From Halobaculum sp. XH14 (lineage in GTDB: Archaea > Halobacteriota > Halobacteria > Halobacteriales > Haloferacaceae), in contig NZ_CP134949.1 in NCBI RefSeq assembly GCF_032116555.1, positions 2,914,001-2,978,000 on the forward strand: DNA of 64,000 bases, written 5' to 3'. Position numbers and translations under genes: made by a program. Positions within the stretch are counted from its first letter, which is position 1. Every line of letters starts with the position of its first letter. This document shows, one piece after another, positions 18,321 to 27,756 of the stretch. The notes under the pieces are model-generated. The model saw nothing but the letters and a program-made list of their open reading frames with translations, searched no databases and was not told the DNA's origin.

Positions 18321-20030
18321 TTAATTCGACGGTGCGTGGACGAAGCCGTCGTCGTCCCACGTGTAGCCCGCTTCCTCGAGGCGCGTTCGTCCATGATCGA
18401 CACCCTCCTCGAACTGCTTGACGTCCGGATTGTAGTACTGGCCGAACGCCGGCGAGACGAGGTTGTCCGCGATTTCGGGCAGGCCGTACTGGATCTGTTC
18501 GACGATCGGCGTTCGCGGAATGCTGTTCACGATCGCCTGTCGGACAGCGACGTCATCGAGTCCGGACCGTCGCGTGTTGATCGCGACTTCCCAGAATCCG
18601 GTGCCCGGCATCGTCACCACGCTGATGTCCTCAGCGCTCCGGTTGTTATCGAGCTGGCTTCCGATCCGGCTGAACGGCAGGTAGTTGAGGGTACCCTCTC
18701 TGAGCATCTGCCAGCTCGTCGAGGATTCCGGGATGATCTGCCAGATTCGCCGGTTGAACTTCGGAGGCCGCCAGTGAGCGTCGTTACTTTGGAGGCTTAG
18801 TTCCGTGCCCTGATCCCAGTACTCGACTTGGAACGGGCCACTCCCGACGGGCTCGCTCACGGCGGTGTTCAGGGGATCGTCCCGCGTTTCCCAGATGTGT
18901 TTCGGGATGATCGGCAACTGTGAGGAGAAGATCGCGTGAACCGGACCTGGCGGGTCCGAGAACGTGATCCGAACTTCGTTTTCTGACAGCACCTCGGTGC
19001 TCTCGACACGCTCCCAGCGTTCCTTGTACACCGGGACCTCGTGTTCGGCCATGTAATCGAGGGTGAACGCGACGTCCTCCGCGGTGAGCGGCTCCCCATC
19101 GTGCCATTCGTGTTCGCGCAGCGTGAACTCCATCACGTCGCGAGACGGTCGATTCCAGTCGGTAGCGAGACTCAACTTGGCAGAGGGCTCGAAGTTCTCG
19201 TCTAATCTGACCAGCCGATCATAGAGGACCTCGAACGTCCGAATCCGCTGGGCTTCCGTCTGATGGCTCAGGACGTTCAATGACCCGATCGTCTGTGGCC
19301 AGGCCCCGCGCAACTCCCCGTCCTCGTTGTCGACCTCGATCGAGGTCATGTTGTAAAAGGAGTTGTAGTTGAACTTGGTCGGGTGATCGATCCAGCCGCT
19401 CACCTGGCTGTTGTTGTACGCCATGATGAACGGCATCCAGTTGATCGGGTTCGTCGGGCAGTCCCGGGTGACGATCCGTTGGATTTCGTGGAGAACATCG
19501 GCCCGCTCGCCCGCGTCAGTCAACTGCCCTTGCTCTTCCAGCAGCGGATCAAGTTCCGCGTTCTCGTACCCGGTGTAGTTTCCGTTCCCCGGATCCGTGT
19601 TGTCCGAATGGAAAAAGCGGGGCATTCTGAGCCCCGGATCCGCGAGCGTCCGTCCCCACGTGGCCAGGTCGAAATCGTGTTCGCTCAAGGCCTTCGTCAC
19701 GAGCGTCCCCCACTCGAACACCTGAACGCTCACGTCGAGCCCCAGCTCCGTCAGCTGCTCGCCGATCAGGTTGATCGTGTCGTGCCGCGCGGGGTTGTAG
19801 TCCTGCGGATTGTTCAAATAGAGGTACTCTGGGAGCTTCTCGCCCGAGTCGGCCGACGAACTCCCGGATCCACTCTCATCCGGTGACCCCGATTGGTCCC
19901 CATCACCCGAACAGCCTGCCAGCACGGCCGTTCCGAGTGTTCCGCCCGTTCCCGCCGTTAACTGGAGAAATCGCCTGCGGTCGAACTGGCCGGGCGACTG
20001 GTCGTCATGGGGCATGCTGTCTTTCGACAT
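18321..20030 (-). CDS. Peptide ABC transporter substrate-binding lipoprotein, family 5
   Basis: A 569-residue SBP_bac_5-type binding protein. The Tat signal FDRRRFLQLTAG is followed by a hydrophobic run and the lipobox LAGC, then a Ser/Gly/Asp-rich linker, typical of haloarchaeal lipoproteins. The mature protein has the family blocks WHDGEPLTAEDVAFTLDY and SGPFQVEYWDQG. A strong TATA-like box (near 20055-20066) precedes it. It is the probable partner of dppBCDF; the two parts are separated by the peptidase, oxidoreductase and TldD-like genes. Peptide, nickel or opine-like ligands are all possible for the family. Confidence 0.9.
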   Translation of the reverse strand: MSKDSMPHDDQSPGQFDRRRFLQLTAGTGGTLGTAVLAGCSGDGDQSGSPDESGSGSSSADSGEKLPEYLYLNNPQDYNPARHDTINLIGEQLTELGLDVSVQVFEWGTLVTKALSEHDFDLATWGRTLADPGLRMPRFFHSDNTDPGNGNYTGYENAELDPLLEEQGQLTDAGERADVLHEIQRIVTRDCPTNPINWMPFIMAYNNSQVSGWIDHPTKFNYNSFYNMTSIEVDNEDGELRGAWPQTIGSLNVLSHQTEAQRIRTFEVLYDRLVRLDENFEPSAKLSLATDWNRPSRDVMEFTLREHEWHDGEPLTAEDVAFTLDYMAEHEVPVYKERWERVESTEVLSENEVRITFSDPPGPVHAIFSSQLPIIPKHIWETRDDPLNTAVSEPVGSGPFQVEYWDQGTELSLQSNDAHWRPPKFNRRIWQIIPESSTSWQMLREGTLNYLPFSRIGSQLDNNRSAEDISVVTMPGTGFWEVAINTRRSGLDDVAVRQAIVNSIPRTPIVEQIQYGLPEIADNLVSPAFGQYYNPDVKQFEEGVDHGRTRLEEAGYTWDDDGFVHAPSN

Positions 20031-20108
20031 GGAGCAGAGTATTCAATCAGCACCACTTATATTTTTCCCTCTCACGCCCAGTATTCCGACGCGGGCAGGC
20101 GGCATTCC

Positions 20109-21275
20109 TCACTCGTCAAACCGGTCCATAGAGAGCGCTTCGGCGCCCATCAAAGGTTCTTTGTCTGCGAGCTGTCTCGCGATTGTTCTCCCTGCGGCCG
20201 GCGCCAACTGGATCCCGGAGGTACTGAATGCGACCAGTGCGAACCCGTCGACCGCGGTGGTGCTCGCAATCGGGTTCCCGTCCGGAGTCGCAGATCGAAC
20301 GCCGACCCACTCGTCAACGACCGACGAATCGGCCAGTTCCGGGAGGATCGAGTCGATGGCTTCCCAGGCACCCGAACGAAGATCGTCCGGGACACGCTCT
20401 GGAACGTCGCTCGGCTGGAATTCAGTCGCCACGTCCCACCCACCTGGGTTGTTGCCGACCAGAACCGTTCCGTCCTCCTTGACGCCGCGGAAGCCGTAGC
20501 CAGTCTCCACCTCACTGATGCTCATCAGGGTGTGAGGAAGCGGACGCGGTGGTTTCAGTTTGAGGACGGGCGCAAGCGTGTGCCTGACAGGAATGTCGAG
20601 CCCAACCATTCGGGCAACCTCGACGTTCCATGGGCCGGCAGCTGAGACGACGCTATCAACGACGATCTCACTCTCGGCTGTCTGGATGGCAGTGACTTCC
20701 CCATCGCGAACCAAGATATCCTGAACCGGCGTGTGTTCGTGCACCTCGACTCCGTTGCTGCGGGCGCGGTTAAGAAACTCCGTGCAGATTTCCACCGGGG
20801 AAACGTACCCGACTTTCGGTCGATAGATCGCCCCTTCGATCGCCGAGTCATCGATGAGGGGGGCGGCGAGTAACTCCTTCAGCTCTGAGGGTTCGAGGAA
20901 CTCCATGGGAATCTCGTCCGTGTTCGTGGTGAGTTTCGAGTCGTCGCTCGGCTCGCTGTCGGCCACTGAGCGACGAAGCCGAGTTGCCTCCTCGACGGAC
21001 GTTGCGAGTCCGAGTCGGCCGATCTGTTCATACCGAATTGACGTGTCCGTTTCGGCCATGAATCGGTTGTAGAGCCCCATGGCGTATCGTTTCATCCGAT
21101 ACTGCACCGAATCCCCATAGTAGCCGAACAGCGCGAACGACTTCGCAGTCGTTTCGTTCGCGACTGACCCTCGTTCGAGGATCATGATCGACGCGTCCGT
21201 CAGTTCGCTGAGGTGGTACGCGACGCTCGCACCGGCAATTCCGCCACCGATGATAGCAACGGTTTCGTTGGACAT
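20109..21275 (-). CDS. FAD-dependent oxidoreductase, DAO family (second copy type)
   Basis: A 388-residue flavoprotein with IIGGGIAGASVAYHL at the N-terminus and the ERGSVANETTAKS segment seen in sarcosine/glycine oxidase-like proteins. The C-terminal block GFALVAFSTSGIQLAPAAG completes the FAD site. It is only distantly like the oxidoreductase at 14888. It diverges from the IclR gene at 21561, and a TATA-like box (AGCTATATGAG on the minus strand) lies about 30 bases before the ATG. The likely role is oxidative deamination or demethylation of an imported amino compound, under control of the neighbouring IclR protein. Confidence 0.8.
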   Translation of the reverse strand: MSNETVAIIGGGIAGASVAYHLSELTDASIMILERGSVANETTAKSFALFGYYGDSVQYRMKRYAMGLYNRFMAETDTSIRYEQIGRLGLATSVEEATRLRRSVADSEPSDDSKLTTNTDEIPMEFLEPSELKELLAAPLIDDSAIEGAIYRPKVGYVSPVEICTEFLNRARSNGVEVHEHTPVQDILVRDGEVTAIQTAESEIVVDSVVSAAGPWNVEVARMVGLDIPVRHTLAPVLKLKPPRPLPHTLMSISEVETGYGFRGVKEDGTVLVGNNPGGWDVATEFQPSDVPERVPDDLRSGAWEAIDSILPELADSSVVDEWVGVRSATPDGNPIASTTAVDGFALVAFSTSGIQLAPAAGRTIARQLADKEPLMGAEALSMDRFDE

Positions 21276-21560
21276 GCGTACAGGACCACTACACGGCGCT
21301 CATATAGCTATTCGCCCGGCAGGCGAGCGCTGTACGGTTCGAGTAGGCGAGATGCTCGAGACCTGCTCGAAGATACTGTTTTGACACACTCAAAAGAATT
21401 CAGGAAATATCGACCCGAAATCGCGGGGTTCCCTCGGCTCGTACTTAACTGAAGGAATAGTACGATTATAGATATAGAAAATAAAATATACTGGAGAAGA
21501 ATAAAATTCTGAATTTGATATTTCACACATATTTATAATGCTCCCGTCGCATGGGCCTCC

Positions 21561-22331
21561 ATGGGTTCGAATTCACGGACGATCAAATCGGTCGAGAACG
21601 CGCTCGACATCATCGACGTACTGAAAGAGCGTGACGGGGCAACCCTCTCCGAACTCGCAGACAGCGTCGGCCTCTCTCCCGGGACCGTCCACACATATCT
21701 CACGACGTTTGCCCAGCAAGGGTACGTCGACAAACAGGGAGGAAACGAGTACGCACTCGATCTCGAATTCCTCCATCTCGGCTCTCACATCCGCGAACGG
21801 ATTCCGATCTACAAACACGGAAAAAGTGCCGCGGACGAACTCGCATGGATTACGGGTGACGTCACCCAGCTCGCGGTTGAATCAGGCGGCGTCGTCCACA
21901 TTCTGTACTCGACACGCGGAGACAAAGAGTCGCTGAAGGGACCGACCCCGAGCGGTGGAACCCTCCCGATGCACGTCACCGCTGCAGGGAAGGCAATCCT
22001 CGCGGAGCTGCCCGACGCGCACATCGAGTCGATCATCGACGAGCACGGGCTCGAGCCCTTCACGGAATACACGATCGCCGATCGAGCGGTCCTGGTCGAC
22101 GAACTGTCATCAATTCGCGAGACCGGATACGCACGAAACGACGAGGAGCAAACGATCGGAGCGACGACCCTCGCAAAAGCCGTTCACCGACCGGATGGAA
22201 GCGTCGTTGGCTCAATCGGCGTGAGCGGAACTGTCGGCCGATTCGAGACGAAAGATACTGACACGCTGGTCAGCGAACTCACCGAAGCGGCAAATCAGAT
22301 CGAGATCAATATTCACAACGAGATCGGATGA
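21561..22331 (+). CDS. IclR-family transcriptional regulator
   Basis: A 256-residue regulator with an N-terminal winged helix (about residues 10-70, VENALDIIDVLKERDGATLS) and a C-terminal ligand-binding domain with the conserved block MHVTAAGKAILAELP. IclR proteins sense small metabolites and act as repressors or activators. A TATA-like box at 21527-21540 sits the expected distance upstream. The divergent FAD oxidoreductase and the peptide cluster are its probable targets; this is inferred from position. Confidence 0.9.
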   Translation: MGSNSRTIKSVENALDIIDVLKERDGATLSELADSVGLSPGTVHTYLTTFAQQGYVDKQGGNEYALDLEFLHLGSHIRERIPIYKHGKSAADELAWITGDVTQLAVESGGVVHILYSTRGDKESLKGPTPSGGTLPMHVTAAGKAILAELPDAHIESIIDEHGLEPFTEYTIADRAVLVDELSSIRETGYARNDEEQTIGATTLAKAVHRPDGSVVGSIGVSGTVGRFETKDTDTLVSELTEAANQIEINIHNEIG

Positions 22332-22728
22332 CACGGCCCCCTGGCCGAGGCTGGGAACTCGGTTGTAATGCCCATTACAGCTGTATCGGTGTAATTACTG
22401 CACCAACTGGCCCGCATGATGAGAGAACACATAAGATGGAATTATACTATATTAGATAGTCATGACTGTTTCTATAGTAGAGATCTCGTCGGGGGTGTAC
22501 TCCGGAATCGAAAGTCTCGGACCTGAAACTTCGATCTTCTCGATTGTACCTGATCTGGATTCTGAGAGTTGAAAAGGAGAATTCCGGAGAATATCACGGG
22601 TAGAACAGCTTAAGTGGCAGATTTGCCTTCCAGAATAATATTTTGGATGTAATTAATAGAAATATTATATTGAGGTGGACGAAGCACAAGAGCATCATGT
22701 TGAGGGGTGCACTCCATCGTGGAGCGCG
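22332..22728. other. AT-rich intergenic stretch, no gene seen
   Basis: About 400 bases with marked AT richness at 22430-22460 and 22600-22670. A short palindromic-looking run occurs near 22370-22395. No open frame shows a recognisable family. It leads into the histidine-kinase relic. Confidence 0.4.
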
Positions 22729-23004
22729 TTACTCCGGGATGTTGACGCCGTTTATTTCGAATCGTGCACCGCCAGTCGGCCCTGACGTCGCCAGAATCGT
22801 CCAGCCGTGTGCCCTGGCGATCTGTCGAACGATCCCGGGTCCAAGACCAGTACCGTCCTCCGCGGAGGTATACCCACGGTCGAACACGCTCGCGCGTTCC
22901 TCGGGGGAATCCCTCGGTCGTCGTCTTCGACGTAGAATCCGCCCGACGGTGACCTGCACCTCCGCACCACCATGTTCGACGGCGTTCCGAAAGAAATTTT
23001 CGGC
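22729..23004 (-). pseudogene. Relic of a histidine-kinase ATPase (HATPase) domain
   Basis: The minus strand reads NKAENFFRNAVEHGGAEV (N box of a HATPase), then after a frameshift FYVEDDDRGIPP (G1 box), then after another shift ASVFDRGYTS and AEDGTGLGPGIVRQIARAHG (G2 box), ending in TSGPTGGARFE. This is the C-terminal catalytic domain of a haloarchaeal sensor kinase broken by two frameshifts. The sensor, dimerisation domain and phosphoacceptor histidine are absent. The upstream edge overlaps a dispersed repeat also found upstream of the intact kinase at 60799. Confidence 0.7.
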
Positions 23005-23064
23005 TTTGTTGAAATCCTATTAGTTCGACACTCTCGTCGCTGGAACGGCCGATGGGTAGGTTTG
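23002..23064. repeat. Dispersed repeat, copy 1 (partner at 61884-61946)
   Basis: Aligned by eye with 61884-61946, roughly three quarters of positions are identical. Cores include TTGAAATCCT, a shared CACTCTC and the tail TGGGTAG. Both copies lie at the 5' side of histidine-kinase sequences. It could be an insertion-sequence end, a short non-autonomous element or a shared ancestral kinase upstream region. Confidence 0.5.
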
Positions 23065-23322
23065 CGAAAGATAACAGTAGTTTCAATTCCTATTATTTCG
23101 GATATCTTCCTGCGTCCCTGAGACTGTTCCGTCCTCTCGGGGTCTATCCTCTATCTGACTTTGGTATACGTCAGGTCGAAACGTGTTCCCATTCAGTATT
23201 ACTTATCAGTCATCGTGAATACGATTTCTTTATTCAGAGGGGTGGCTGAAAAATTAGTTCAGTCTGTTGCAACTGGCCCGACTGGGAGCACGAAGAGAAA
23301 TCGCTCGTGGGAGTGGTTTGTA

Positions 23323-23799
23323 TTAGGCTTCTGAAGTCGCGTTACCGTTGCAGCGGCGACCAAACAGTCTGGTACTTCGACGGGCAACCACACCGACCGT
23401 GAATCCGACTAGCCTTATCGGGATTCCCCACAGAAGAGCGAGGAACAGAGCAGTACTAAGAGTTTCTAACGGACCAACAGTTTCGAAGTGCATCGCTGTC
23501 GCACCGAAGAGTCGGTGAAGTTTACTCGGTGAAAAATGTTCGATTGTCATCCCATATCGAGCAAGACCGATGCCAAAAATCGGACCCATAACCAGAATAG
23601 TTGTCGGTGCCAATCCGGCTTTTTTGGCGCTTAAAGCCGCGGACACCGCTACAAGCAGAATGATACTGATAATCGCAACGGCCTGTGGACCTGTCCCGAA
23701 CGCGCGTGCGACCCATTGTCCGGGAGTGAGGGCATCGCCTACCACCACGTGTTCGATATGACTGTAACCATACGTGGTGGATACGAGTAGACCCGTCAC
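23323..23799 (-). CDS. Hypothetical multi-helix membrane protein, possibly 5'-truncated
   Basis: A 158-residue frame from a GTG with about four hydrophobic helices (IISIILLVAVSAAL, ILVMGPIFGIGLA and two more) and a basic C-terminus. The same frame stays open about 210 bases upstream without ATG or GTG and reads sensibly (LTSIWNGIFG), while an ATG at 24029 leads into that region in another frame. Either the GTG is the true start or a frameshift has removed the normal N-terminus. The family is not recognised. AT content is higher than in most neighbours. Confidence 0.4.
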   Translation of the reverse strand: MTGLLVSTTYGYSHIEHVVVGDALTPGQWVARAFGTGPQAVAIISIILLVAVSAALSAKKAGLAPTTILVMGPIFGIGLARYGMTIEHFSPSKLHRLFGATAMHFETVGPLETLSTALFLALLWGIPIRLVGFTVGVVARRSTRLFGRRCNGNATSEA

Positions 23800-24161
23800 G
23801 ATTGCCGATATGGGGGCACACAGGACTGCTATCGTCGACAGCTCTCGTCTTGTGCCGAAGATTCCGTTCCAGATGGACGTAAGCAGATGTCGGGTTGTGA
23901 GAGTACTTCTAATGGAGCGGCTTTCTGGAGGGATATCTTTCCCGGAGGGGATAGTAGCGGATATACTATTACCCTTATTATAGTTTTCCTGTCGTATCGA
24001 TCACTCTCCCGTGAATCGATTCGCCGCATTCACAACGGCTGTTATCAGACGGTTCGTTCAGTTACGAAGTGGAAAATAACTACCCCGTGAACAGTTCTTG
24101 GCACCTGCGATCAGAACCCTCCCAGTCGAGGTGAGCAGCCACGCCGCGCAACCCCCCGCGT

Positions 24162-24292
24162 TTACCCGCTGGCGTCGAGACCGGATTCATTTTAGCCCGG
24201 ACCGGGCGCTCGGGGTGCGGAGAGCGCCCGCACGCCCGGAATGGTCGGTCGCGAGCGACGCGGAGGGCGGCAGCGGCGAGCGGGGCGTGCCG
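24162..24292. repeat. GC-rich dispersed repeat, copy 1 (partner at 60544-60633)
   Basis: Two blocks are shared with the region around 60.6 kb: TTACCCGCTGGCGTC (24162-24176 and 60544-60558) and a longer block (24226-24292 and 60567-60633) ending in GGCGGCAGCGGCGAGCGGGG. About 45 extra bases lie between the blocks in this copy. On the minus strand both copies read GTPRSPLPPSA. The arrangement suggests a mobile or recombination-prone element; it is not a known insertion sequence to me. Confidence 0.6.
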
Positions 24293-24339
24293 TCTCGTAC
24301 TATCTGTCCAGCCGGCCACGTCGCTCGGTGAGCCATCGA

Positions 24340-24620
24340 CAGTCCTGGTGGACTCAGAACGGGCGAGGCCGCCTGATATCGCTCGTAGAGCTGGTGGACC
24401 TCGTCGTCGACCGCCGCCGCGCGTTCTGCGACCGATTTCGGCAGGTCGAGCGCGCCCGTCATCCGTATCAGTTCGCCACAGGCGTGTGCGAGATTCCGCT
24501 CGGCTATCGAGTCGAACCGGGCGCGGTTGTGTTCGCGACGCAGCCGGCAGAGTTGGGCGCGTTTTCGGCGTGTGAGCCCGCTGTTCGAGTCACCCGAACC
24601 AAAGCCGATCCCGGTGGAGC
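24340..24620 (-). pseudogene. tfb: TFB (archaeal TFIIB) relic, linker and first cyclin-fold part
   Basis: The minus strand reads TGIGFGSGDSNSGLTRRKRA, RLRREHNRARFDSIAERNLA and HACGELIRMTGALDLPKSVA, the block joining the zinc-ribbon/B-finger region to the first cyclin repeat of haloarchaeal TFB. The zinc ribbon is missing upstream, and after about residue 90 the frame runs into unrelated GC-rich repeat sequence and stops at 24187. It cannot encode a working initiation factor. A separate TFB C-terminal piece lies at 57132-57485. Confidence 0.7.
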
Positions 24621-24663
24621 GTCCGCGATTCTAAGCTCGCGGACCAGTACATTACAGTCATAG

Positions 24664-25316
24664 GACTGTAATCATTAAGATGGTATTGCCCCAGTGGGGA
24701 GAACACACTGTCCGACAATATCGGACGTTCGGGCGGTGGGACGCGCTCCGGAGGTGAAACAGAATTACCTTTGTATGGGCCACGAAGACGAATGATCCGA
24801 ACGACAATTGCTCGAAATATGTCTCATCCCAGCCCAAGAAGAGACTGGCTGAACGGATCTGGTCCGATAATACCGAAAGCACACGACGTGCCAAGTCGGT
24901 ACGCGACTGCCACATGGTTTCGAGTGGTACAGGCCTCAACCAGTTAGTGGTGTGATCTCGGGACGACATGGAGTGATACCCTTTGAGGATGGATACGGTA
25001 GCGATTTCCAGCAGTACTCCCTAGTTGATCGTCCGAAAGTGAAAGAGACTCCTCGATAATCGCTAGACTGCGATTGGAAAAGATCGAAGGAAGAACAGAG
25101 GTGATGTCCCCGTATGAAGGGTCGTTGAATCCAAACTGTACGACATTACCGGATGCGATAGTTTCCTGGCTACAGAACAACAGTTCCAAAACGCTGGATT
25201 ATCCCGTGCATTTTCTCGTGGCCAATGTTACAACCCACCCTGCCGAGAGATAAAGAGTTATATGATATAGACATCAATCCGACTGTATCCAGGTCGCCCC
25301 TGCTAACCAGACAGAC
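24664..25316. other. Region without a recognised gene
   Basis: About 650 bases. Short minus-strand frames exist (24658-24969 and 24944-25189) but show no family motif, and their composition differs from nearby genes. The last 60 bases hold a TATA-like box (GTTATATGATATAG, near 25258-25272) for the dehydrogenase at 25317. Confidence 0.4.
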
Positions 25317-26351
25317 ATGAAAGCGATTGTGCAGACGGCAGCTGAGGAGGTAAGGGTAGAGGATCGTGACAAACCGACGCCTGGCCCAGACGGAGTACTC
25401 GTTCAAGTCCACTCCGCAGGGCTCTGTGGAAGCGACGCCGGGGCCTATAGCTACGAGGGTGGGTACGAGTGGATTCCAGTCCCTCGGATAATGGGCCACG
25501 AGTACTCGGGCGAAGTCGTCGCCGTCGGCGATAACGTTGACCGGTTTGAGATTGGACAAAAGGTCGTCGAAGAGCCAATTCACCACTGCGGTCACTGTTT
25601 CCAGTGCCAGAACGGGCAGGAGAACGTGTGCCAAAACTTCTCGATTACTGGGATGCACACCGACGGCGCGTATGCTGAGTACACGACAGTTGAGCAGCGC
25701 CATCTCCACGCCGTTCCCGAGTCAGTGCCCCTTGAGTATGCAGCAGTCACGGAACCGACGAGCATTGCGACCAGAGCGGTCTTGGAGCAATCACGTCTCA
25801 AGCCCGGTGACACGGTCCTCGTGGAGGGCCCTGGACCGATCGGCATACTAACCGCGGTGATCGCGGACTCCATCGGCGCGAACGTAGTCGTGTCAGGCCT
25901 CAATAAAGACGCGAAGTATCGGCTTCCGCTCGTCGAACAGCTGGGGTTGGCGACGGTGAACATAGAGGAGCGAGAGTTGGAGTCGATCGTCGACGAACGA
26001 ACTGATGGCCTCGGGTTCGATCTCGTGTTCGACGCGACGGGGCATCGAAGTGGCGTTGAACTCGCCATCGATGGGGTTCGAAAAGGCGGCCAGGTTGTCG
26101 TTGTTGGGATTCCGGCTTCAGCAAGCGAACTCTTTTTCGCTCCGCTTGTCCGGGGAGAGATCGATATGAATACTTCGTACGGGTCAAAGTGGCGGAATTT
26201 TGAACAGGCGCTCCGCCTGATGGAGAACGACACGATCGATATCGAGGGAATAATCGATACGTCGTGGGACGTGGAAGATGCCGGTGCGGCGTTCGATGCC
26301 TTCCTCGCCTCCGAGACGTGCAAGCCGGTGTTTCAATTCACGGACGAATAG
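25317..26351 (+). CDS. Zinc-dependent medium-chain alcohol/polyol dehydrogenase
   Basis: A 344-residue MDR enzyme of the sorbitol/threonine dehydrogenase type. The catalytic zinc ligands are Cys37 and His61-Glu62 (GHE). The structural zinc loop has Cys91, Cys94, Cys97 and Cys105 (CGHCFQC...C). The cofactor motif is EGPGPIGI. It opens the sugar island and is followed by an acid-sugar dehydratase, so it may oxidise a sugar or a deoxy-sugar-acid intermediate. It could supply the missing apiose or rhamnose dehydrogenase step, or act on 2-keto-3-deoxy-rhamnonate; the sequence does not decide. Confidence 0.85.
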   Translation: MKAIVQTAAEEVRVEDRDKPTPGPDGVLVQVHSAGLCGSDAGAYSYEGGYEWIPVPRIMGHEYSGEVVAVGDNVDRFEIGQKVVEEPIHHCGHCFQCQNGQENVCQNFSITGMHTDGAYAEYTTVEQRHLHAVPESVPLEYAAVTEPTSIATRAVLEQSRLKPGDTVLVEGPGPIGILTAVIADSIGANVVVSGLNKDAKYRLPLVEQLGLATVNIEERELESIVDERTDGLGFDLVFDATGHRSGVELAIDGVRKGGQVVVVGIPASASELFFAPLVRGEIDMNTSYGSKWRNFEQALRLMENDTIDIEGIIDTSWDVEDAGAAFDAFLASETCKPVFQFTDE

Positions 26352-26548
26352 CGTCAATAGAGATCATTCGAACGGTAGCCGTCGTGTTGGTGCGGTCCGT
26401 TCCTCGGAGATGGTCCCCCGAGACCATCGCAGTTTTCTCGATAGAGCCGTTCGAGACGTCTTCGACGGCGTCGATACCTCGCCGCTCCACAAAGACTTAA
26501 GTCACTGTTACGCGCAATCATGGGATACGGGCAGCGCCCGGGTGCACG

Positions 26549-27754
26549 ATGGAAATTACCGACATATCCGTAACGAAAGTGAGTACCGACTCTTGGGGCG
26601 AGTTCGTTGAATTCCCCCTCGTTACCGTGATGAGCCAGTTCGACGAATACCGAAACTCAGACGGAGACAATCCGCAAGCCCGACGCAACTGGATGGGGCC
26701 AGTTGGTGACGTGGTCGTAGAAGTCGAAACGGACGCAGGGATTACCGGGACAGGTCACGGGAACTGGGCGACCGGCGCCATCGAGACCATAGTCGAAGAG
26801 ACGCTCTCGAAGCTCGTCGTCGGGGAGGACCCGGGCGAGCGCGAGCGACTCTGGGATATGATGTACCGGGCGACGATTCCATTCGGCCGCAAGGGGGCCG
26901 CCGTCGAGGCCATCAGCGCCGTTGACCTCGCACTCTGGGACATCGCGGGCAAGGAAAGTGGAAAGCCGGTTTATGAGTTGCTCGGCGGCCCGGTGAAGGA
27001 CGAGATCCCCTGTTATGCGAGCAATCTCCATCCCGTCGACATGGAGACGCTCGAACGAGAAGCGATGGAGTATGCCGAGAACGGATTCGAGGTGATGAAA
27101 CTTCGTTTCCGACACGGACCCGAGGCCGGCCGTAAAGGGATGAAAGAAAACGAACAGATCGTCGAGACTGTTCGAGACGCTGTCGGCGACGAGATCGAGA
27201 TTGCCGGTGACGTATACATGGGCTGGACGGTCAAGTACGCCAAGCGCATGGTCGACCGCCTCGAACCGTATGATATGGCGTGGATCGAAGAGCCTGTTAT
27301 CCCGGACGACATCGATGGATACGCGGAAGTCAGAGAGGCGGCGCCGATGCCAATCTCCGGTGGGGAGCACGAGTTCACCCGCTGGGGCCACAAGGAACTT
27401 CTCGAGCGCGACGCCGTCGACATTCTCCAGCCGGATGTTCACCGCTGTGGTGGCCTAACGGAACTGCAGCGAATCGATGCCTTGGCGAGCACACACGGCG
27501 TCCCAGTCATCCCGCACACGGGGACGAATCCACACCTTCACTTCATCGCCGCGTCCAGAAACGCCCCGATGGCCGAGTACTTCCCGATTCCGGAGTGGTA
27601 CCGGGAGCAACAAGAGGAGAAGGAGTCGACGTACGCAGATGCGATATACGCCGATCCGCCAAACGCCGAGAACGGCGTTATTCCGCTCCCGACGGGTACC
27701 GGCCTGAGTGCCGAACTCAACCGTGAAGCCCTGGACCACTTCGCCGTCGAGTAA
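26549..27754 (+). CDS. Enolase-superfamily acid-sugar dehydratase, L-rhamnonate dehydratase-like
   Basis: A 401-residue mandelate-racemase-type enzyme. Magnesium ligands are Asp221 (GDVYMGW), Glu247 (WIEEPVIPDD) and Glu273 (GGEHE). His323 in PHTG is the candidate base. WIEEPVIPDDIDGYAE and PISGGEHEF are strongly reminiscent of L-rhamnonate dehydratase (RhmD), which makes 2-keto-3-deoxy-L-rhamnonate; related acid sugars such as lyxonate or galactonate remain possible. A TTTAAG-like box (about 26500) precedes it, and the next gene starts 2 bases after its stop, so the two form an operon. GH78 alpha-L-rhamnosidase downstream supports the rhamnonate reading. Confidence 0.8.
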   Translation: MEITDISVTKVSTDSWGEFVEFPLVTVMSQFDEYRNSDGDNPQARRNWMGPVGDVVVEVETDAGITGTGHGNWATGAIETIVEETLSKLVVGEDPGERERLWDMMYRATIPFGRKGAAVEAISAVDLALWDIAGKESGKPVYELLGGPVKDEIPCYASNLHPVDMETLEREAMEYAENGFEVMKLRFRHGPEAGRKGMKENEQIVETVRDAVGDEIEIAGDVYMGWTVKYAKRMVDRLEPYDMAWIEEPVIPDDIDGYAEVREAAPMPISGGEHEFTRWGHKELLERDAVDILQPDVHRCGGLTELQRIDALASTHGVPVIPHTGTNPHLHFIAASRNAPMAEYFPIPEWYREQQEEKESTYADAIYADPPNAENGVIPLPTGTGLSAELNREALDHFAVE

Positions 27755-27756
27755 CT

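Noticed and set aside
24658-25189. Two short minus-strand frames as possible transposase pieces
   Set aside because: No DDE, HUH or serine-recombinase motif or family block could be recognised.
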